This document shows, piece by piece, positions 59,310 through 64,000 of a DNA stretch of 64,000 nucleotides. The DNA comes from CAIQQQ01 sp040399685 (GTDB lineage Bacteria > Pseudomonadota > Alphaproteobacteria > Acetobacterales > Acetobacteraceae), in the NCBI GenBank assembly GCA_040399685.1, contig JBBART010000006.1:105101-169100 (forward strand), written 5' to 3'. Within the stretch, counting starts at the first letter, position 1; each line of letters begins with the position of its first letter. The notes below the pieces were generated by a model. That model did not search any database and was not told where the DNA came from. It worked only from the letters and a program-made list of their open reading frames with translations. The position numbers were made by a program, and so were the translations under genes.

Positions 59310-60697
59310 CACATTTCCCCCTCGGCCCGCAGCATGGCAATAGCGCCACGGAACGCCGCAGCTGTCTCGGCAATGTCGTCATCGGTATGGGTGGCGGACA
59401 GGAAGCCGCCAATCCGGCCATTTGTGTCGATGCCCTGCACCAGCAGCGCCACCCGCAAGCGCGACGACAACCGCGCCGGCTGGCCCTTCAGTTCGGCCAT
59501 CGTGCAATCCAGCGGGTCGAAATCCAACGGATCGATGGCGCGGCCATTGGCGTTCATGAACAGATGGAAGCCGGAATGCGTGCCATAAACCGCCCATGGC
59601 GTGCGGGTTTCCGCCATTACATCATTCAGCGCCGTCCGCAACCGGCCCGCCGTGGCCGAGGCGTGCGCCACGGCATCGGTCTCGGCGAGGATGCCCAGAC
59701 AGGCGATGCCAGCGGCGGCCGAGACCGGATTGGCGTTGAACGTGCCCGGATGGCCGATCTTCTCGCGCCCCGACGCTGCCGCCGCCGCGAAATCCAGCAG
59801 ATCCAGAATATCGCGCCGCCCCGCCACCGCCGCGCCGGGCATGCCGCCGGCGACGATCTTGGCAAAGCTGGACAGGTCAGGTCGCACGCCATAGGCGCCC
59901 TGCGCGCCGCCGGAGGTGGCGCGGAAGCCGGTCACAACCTCGTCAAAAATCAGCAGCACGCCGAATTCGTCACACAACGCCCGCAATTCATGCAGGAATT
60001 CGGGGCGGATGGGCACCTGCCCGAAGCTGGCCCCGGTCGGCTCCAAAATCACCGCCGCGATATCGTCATGCGCTTCGAACGCGGCCCGCGTGGCGGCAAG
60101 ATCGCCCGGCGGCACCAGCGTCACCGCCCGCGCCACGCCATCCAGCACGCCCGGCGTCGGTGAGCCGTCGAAATGATTGGAATAGCCGCTGGTCATATGG
60201 TCGTGCCAGCCATGGAAATGGCCATGGAAGCGCACAATCCGCTCCCGCCCGGTGAAGGCGCGCGCCAGACGCAGCGCCATCAGCGTCGCCTCGGTGCCCG
60301 AAGACGTGAACCGCACCCGCTCAGCCGCCGGCACCAGACGCTGGATGGCCCGCGCCCAGGCGATCTCATCGGCATGACTGGCGCCAAACTGAGTGCCGCG
60401 CCCAAGCGCCTTGGAGACCGCGGACGTCACGTCCGCATGGCAATGGCCCAGGATCAGTGCGCCATGGCCACCAAAGAAATCGACATAGCGATTGCCGTCC
60501 ACATCCCATTTATGCGCCCCGGCTGCCCGGTCGATATAGACGCCATAAGGATCAACATGCCGCGAGTCATGGGCGATTCCGCTCGGCAGCAGCGTCGCCG
60601 CCTCAAGCGCCAATTCGGCGGAAACCCTGGTTCGCGCACGATAGTTCGCAACAATTCCCGAATTTGTATCGAGTGGTGCATGGGGCAGAACATCCAT
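59309..60697 (-). CDS. Class III PLP aminotransferase (glutamate-1-semialdehyde aminomutase-like)
   Basis: 462 residues, fold-type I. KWDVDGNRYVDFFGGHGALILGHCHADV, FTSSGTEATLMALRLARAFTGR, ILEPTGASFG and LLIFDEVVTGFR are standard; Lys280 in SSFAKIVAGGMPG binds PLP. The wording SSGTEATM/L and FFGGHGALILGH place it in the HemL-like group, but true HemL is shorter and differs at the N-terminus, so an omega- or beta-amino-acid transaminase is more likely. Coupled to trmO; divergent from the histidine kinase with 63 bases between. Confidence 0.88.
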   Translation of the reverse strand: MDVLPHAPLDTNSGIVANYRARTRVSAELALEAATLLPSGIAHDSRHVDPYGVYIDRAAGAHKWDVDGNRYVDFFGGHGALILGHCHADVTSAVSKALGRGTQFGASHADEIAWARAIQRLVPAAERVRFTSSGTEATLMALRLARAFTGRERIVRFHGHFHGWHDHMTSGYSNHFDGSPTPGVLDGVARAVTLVPPGDLAATRAAFEAHDDIAAVILEPTGASFGQVPIRPEFLHELRALCDEFGVLLIFDEVVTGFRATSGGAQGAYGVRPDLSSFAKIVAGGMPGAAVAGRRDILDLLDFAAAAASGREKIGHPGTFNANPVSAAAGIACLGILAETDAVAHASATAGRLRTALNDVMAETRTPWAVYGTHSGFHLFMNANGRAIDPLDFDPLDCTMAELKGQPARLSSRLRVALLVQGIDTNGRIGGFLSATHTDDDIAETAAAFRGAIAMLRAEGEM

Positions 60698-60760
60698 CGC
60701 AGGCAGACTCCTGGGTGTCTTTAGGGGATATGCACGCTACAGCGCTTTTGCAATTCGGAT

Positions 60761-63103
60761 ATGCTACATGCGCATCTGAAAGCGCGACAGCCCTGCACAC
60801 AGGATGCCACCGCGATATCTGATCCCCCGACAAGGAGCTCCGCCGCATTGGCTGTTGACCCGGCTCTGCCGATCTCGAGCATAAAACCCACATGGTCAGC
60901 CCGTCGGCTGCCGTCGGTCAGTCGCTCGATCCAATTCCTTGCCGTGCTGGTGTTCGTGGTGATCGTCGGCGTGACATTTCGGCAAATGGCAGCCTTACGG
61001 GCAACCAGCCTCGCGGATTCACACCGCCAGATGGCGGGGCTGACGATGGTCCTGGCCGAGCAAACCGGCCGGGCGGTCGACACGATCGACCTTATCCTGC
61101 GCGGCCTCATCGAGCCGATCCAGCAGACTGCGCAAGCGCCCCCTCTGACCAGCAACACCCTGCGCCGCCGTCTCGCCGGTATTCGGCAATTGCTGGCCAT
61201 CGAAATCGTCAGTGCCTCTGGCCAGACCCGCGTGAGTTCCAGGGAACCAGCAGGCCAGCCAACGCAGCCGGCCATTCTGGCGGCACTGCAACGCCATGCC
61301 GCCGACCGCGCGGAAGGGATGCTGATCAGTCAGCCGGCACGACAAATGGACGGAAGCTGGACTGCCTTCCTCACGAGGCGAATCGATGATGCCAGCGGCC
61401 ATTTTGACGCAATCGCCGTCGCCTGGTTGAACCTCGCCTATTTCGAGGATTTTTATAAATCGGTGGGGCTCAATGACGACGGCGCCATCATCCTGCATCG
61501 CCGCGACGGCGTCGTGCTGGCGCAATATCCGCATGCGGAACACCTGGAAGGCACCAGCTTCGCCGACCAACCGCCTTTCAAGGACGTGTTGGCGCACGCC
61601 GCCGCCGAAACGCTGGAGATAGACAGCACGCTGGATCATGGCAGGCGGATCGTGGCTATCCGGGCACTGCGCAGCGCCCCGCTGGCGGTCAACGTGTCCG
61701 TGGATCGTGACCGCGTGCTGGCCACCTGGCGTGAACAGGCCTGGACATTCACCTTCGCAGCCGGCGGGTTCGGCCTGATGATCGCCGCGCTGATGTTCCA
61801 ACTGGCCCGCCGATCCCGCGAGGCGGACGCGCTGCTGGTGCAATCCCAGACCGCCCACGAGGCCGCAGAGGAAGCCAACCGCGGCTTGCTGGTCGAGTTA
61901 GAAGAACGCCAGCGCGCCGAGGCAGCCTTGCGCCAGTCGCAACGAATGGAGGCAGTCGGCCAACTGACTGGTGGCGTTGCCCATGATTTCAATAACTTGC
62001 TAACTATTCTGCTCGGCAACATAGAACTGATGCAAGCCAATACCGCCTCTGCCATCTTCGCCGGACGACTGAACGCGATGCGCCTTGCGGCCGAGCGCGG
62101 TGCCAAGCTAACCGGCCATTTGCTCGCCTTCGCCCGCCGCCAGCCCCTCGTGCCGCGCGCGGTCGATCTGGGGTTGCTGATCCACGGGATGGAACCGTTG
62201 CTGGCGAGCGCTCTTGGCAGCCAGATCGCCCTCGAACTCGATCTGGACGACACAGTGCCGCCCACACATGTCGATCCTGCCCAGATCGAACTGGTGATTC
62301 TCAATCTGGCCATGAACGCACGTGACGCCATGCCCAATGGCGGCAAATTGCTCCTGCAAACCCGCCTGCACATGCTGCCTGCCAGCAAGAATTCCGATGC
62401 ACCGGCCGCTGGCGCCTATCTCCGCCTGCGCGTCACGGACACCGGGACCGGCATGACGCAAGATGAGTTGAGTCGTGCCTTCGAGCCCTATTTTACCACC
62501 AAAAAAACCGGGAGCGGTTCCGGTCTAGGATTAAGTCAGGTATATGGGGTTGTGCGGCAATCGGGTGGGCTGGTTCACATCGAAAGCGTTCCAGGAGCGG
62601 GTACAACAGTGGAAGTATCGTTGCCGCCCGCATTGCAAACCGCTGTCGCGCCAAAACCGACCACCCAGACATTGGGTGTGGTCAAGCCAGGCCAGGCGAA
62701 CGTTCTTGTTGTGGACGATGATCTCGCGGTCAGAACGACAACGGCCATGCTCCTGCGTCGATTGGGCTATGTGGTCACTGAGGCCTCCGGGGCCGAGGAA
62801 GCACTCGCCATTCTGAGCGGACCCGCCGAAATCGAACTGATGTTGAGCGACGTGGTGATGCCTGAGGTCAATGGACCGGAGCTCGCCCGGGCAGCCATCA
62901 TCCTGCGCCCGGATCTGCCCATCGTGTTCTTCTCCGGTTATGCCGATCCGGCGTCTATCGCCGGCAGCATTCCGTTCAGCAAATTGCTGCGAAAGCCCTT
63001 CCGCCCGGCTGATCTGGTGCAGTTGATCGAGACCACCCTGGCGGCCAGCCGTGCACCCACTGAGCCCTCATCCAACGCAGGGGCTGTGCAGCAGCCGGCA
63101 TAA
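60761..63103 (+). CDS. Hybrid sensor histidine kinase with C-terminal receiver
   Basis: 780 residues: membrane helix (about 59-75), periplasmic dCACHE-like sensor (to about 325), second helix (about 328-348), a coiled coil, HisKA H-box GGVAHDFNNLLT with phospho-acceptor His408, HATPase with NLAMNARDAMPNGG, DTGTGM and GSGLGLSQVYG, then a receiver with VLVVDDD and phospho-acceptor Asp697 (SDVVMP) and Lys in RKPF. The HDFNN form belongs to HWE-distant, PAS-hybrid kinases common in alphaproteobacteria. ATG at 60761 lacks a good ribosome site; an in-frame TTG at 60848 follows AAGGAG and would shorten the protein by 29 residues. No separate response regulator is adjacent. Confidence 0.9.
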   Translation: MLHAHLKARQPCTQDATAISDPPTRSSAALAVDPALPISSIKPTWSARRLPSVSRSIQFLAVLVFVVIVGVTFRQMAALRATSLADSHRQMAGLTMVLAEQTGRAVDTIDLILRGLIEPIQQTAQAPPLTSNTLRRRLAGIRQLLAIEIVSASGQTRVSSREPAGQPTQPAILAALQRHAADRAEGMLISQPARQMDGSWTAFLTRRIDDASGHFDAIAVAWLNLAYFEDFYKSVGLNDDGAIILHRRDGVVLAQYPHAEHLEGTSFADQPPFKDVLAHAAAETLEIDSTLDHGRRIVAIRALRSAPLAVNVSVDRDRVLATWREQAWTFTFAAGGFGLMIAALMFQLARRSREADALLVQSQTAHEAAEEANRGLLVELEERQRAEAALRQSQRMEAVGQLTGGVAHDFNNLLTILLGNIELMQANTASAIFAGRLNAMRLAAERGAKLTGHLLAFARRQPLVPRAVDLGLLIHGMEPLLASALGSQIALELDLDDTVPPTHVDPAQIELVILNLAMNARDAMPNGGKLLLQTRLHMLPASKNSDAPAAGAYLRLRVTDTGTGMTQDELSRAFEPYFTTKKTGSGSGLGLSQVYGVVRQSGGLVHIESVPGAGTTVEVSLPPALQTAVAPKPTTQTLGVVKPGQANVLVVDDDLAVRTTTAMLLRRLGYVVTEASGAEEALAILSGPAEIELMLSDVVMPEVNGPELARAAIILRPDLPIVFFSGYADPASIAGSIPFSKLLRKPFRPADLVQLIETTLAASRAPTEPSSNAGAVQQPA

Positions 63104-63135
63104 AATGTCTTCGGAAACGCTGCCTGGCCGCGCTG

Positions 63136-63885
63136 CTAGGCCAACGCGCTCTCATGGCCCGCCGCCACTTCACTCAGCCAATGCGGGTCAAGAATGATGA
63201 CGCCGTCACGCGACGGCGTGGCGATCCGTCCATCGGCCTTGAACTTGCTTAAGGTGCGACTGACGGTTTCAATCGTCAAACCCAGGTAATCAGCGATCTC
63301 CGCACGGGTCATCGGCAAAGAAATGCTGTCGCCCTTGGTCTCGCCATGCTCCGTCTCCTGAAGGCGCCCCGCCAGAAAGCTGGCCACACGCTCGCGTGCG
63401 GTCTTGCGGCCCAGCAGCAGCATCTGCTCCTGGGCGGCCACCAACTCGTTGCAGGCGGTTTCCAGAAGGCGCTTTTCCAACGCCGGGAAATCACCCAACA
63501 TCGTCAGCAGCTTCGCACGGGAAAACCGGCACGTTCCCACCGGCTCAATCGCCTCGGCGCTGAACGAATAGGTTTCCGAGACCGCCAGGCCCAGAAAATG
63601 ACCCACGCCCGCAAACCCGGTGATCTGCTGCCGACCGTCCGGCAAGGTCTTGAACAGCTTGGCTGTGCCCCGGGTGATGTTGAAAAAATCATGGGCCGGC
63701 TGGCCCTCCTCGATGAAAACATGCCCCTTGGCGAACTGCTGTTGCACCGCGGCACTGGCCAGGCGCGACAGATCCTCGGCATCAATCGCGCTGCACACGC
63801 TGCGATGCCTGACATCGCAATGACTGCACGTATCTGCTGGCCTCGTTTTAATAATAACGATTGCGTTAGGACTGCCTACGGTCAT
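63136..63885 (-). CDS. fnrL: FNR-type (FnrL) oxygen-sensing Crp/Fnr transcription regulator
   Basis: 249 residues: N-terminal Cys20, Cys23 and Cys31 (TCSHCDVRHRSVC) plus a central Cys at about 118 (VGTCRFS), the four ligands expected for an oxygen-labile 4Fe-4S cluster; a cyclic-nucleotide-like beta roll; and a C-terminal HTH MTRAEIADYLGLTIETVSRTLSKFK whose E--SR contacts the FNR box TTGAT-N4-ATCAA. This would control anaerobic or microaerobic genes. Start ATG at 63883-63885 with CAGGAGAG upstream. The 115 bases beyond it to the window end show no gene and no complete FNR box. Converges on the histidine kinase gene, 32 bases apart. Confidence 0.92.
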   Translation of the reverse strand: MTVGSPNAIVIIKTRPADTCSHCDVRHRSVCSAIDAEDLSRLASAAVQQQFAKGHVFIEEGQPAHDFFNITRGTAKLFKTLPDGRQQITGFAGVGHFLGLAVSETYSFSAEAIEPVGTCRFSRAKLLTMLGDFPALEKRLLETACNELVAAQEQMLLLGRKTARERVASFLAGRLQETEHGETKGDSISLPMTRAEIADYLGLTIETVSRTLSKFKADGRIATPSRDGVIILDPHWLSEVAAGHESALA

Positions 63886-64000
63886 CCTGCTCTCCTGATG
63901 ACATTCCCCCGCCACAGGATTGGCGTGGATGCCGCTGGGTCACTGTCTTAGAGCGCGTTGACATTCGGGGTTCCGGCTCGGATCGAAATCTGATTCAAGC

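Noticed and set aside
63886..64000. FNR box upstream of the fnrL-type gene
   Set aside because: A TTGA half-site is present near the window end but no matching TCAA at four-base spacing.

Overview
The window is very GC-rich, gene-dense DNA from an alphaproteobacterium, most likely Rhodospirillales/Acetobacteraceae. That placement is an inference from gene order: ribF-ileS-lspA-DUF3035, glyQ-glyS-ppdK, NDUFA12-mlaD-DUF2155, and an FnrL-type regulator. No species is claimed. No rRNA, tRNA, CRISPR array, prophage or insertion sequence was found. No gap between genes exceeds about 260 bases. Stop/start overlaps of the ATGA, TGATG or TAATG kind are very common and fix many of the starts chosen here.

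Layout. 1-3132 (-): lipid A/Kdo operon (DUF374 acyltransferase, waaA, lpxK, start of an lpxL-like gene). 3215-7211: rsmD, mutL, pgi. 7349-13015 (-): tandem-GNAT, ribF, ileS, lspA, DUF3035 lipoprotein. 13114-21109: FAH-family hydratase, a large YfhO-like membrane protein, an ArgE-like deacetylase, threonine-synthase-like and D-serine/D-threonine-dehydratase-like PLP enzymes, and an MFS exporter. 21261-22421: GT4 glycosyltransferase ending inside a large perfect hairpin. 22442-28515 (-): glyQ, glyS, ppdK and a small secreted protein.

28617-38358: mixed housekeeping and hypothetical genes (CoA-binding, DUF2076, LysR, alpha/beta hydrolase, DUF2461, YgfZ, dihydroorotase, SGNH-like, LprI-like), then a CheB-type gene broken by one stop codon, tadA, a class I amidotransferase and an RluB-type pseudouridine synthase (to 39140). 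39279-41437 (-): NDUFA12, mlaD, a 71-residue orphan, DUF2155 and otsB. 41591-44718 (+): a stand-alone protein resembling the C-terminal half of class II ribonucleotide reductase, then RidA and a DUF482 acyltransferase. 44780-46795: a COG3410/DUF2075 nuclease-helicase interrupted by one TGA.

46817-55219 (-): a tightly coupled operon with two paralogous solute-binding proteins, two ABC ATPases, two permeases and an NtaA/DszA-type flavin monooxygenase. It looks like uptake plus oxidation of one unknown organic compound. 55321-64000: an oxaloacetate-decarboxylase-like ICL/PEPM enzyme, a divergent ECF sigma/zinc anti-sigma pair, a thiolase-like/DUF35 pair, trmO with a class III aminotransferase, a hybrid histidine kinase and an FNR-type oxygen sensor.

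The points most worth following are the two genes each split by a single in-frame stop, the degenerate RNR-like protein, the import/monooxygenase operon and the cruciform-like repeat at 22391-22438.
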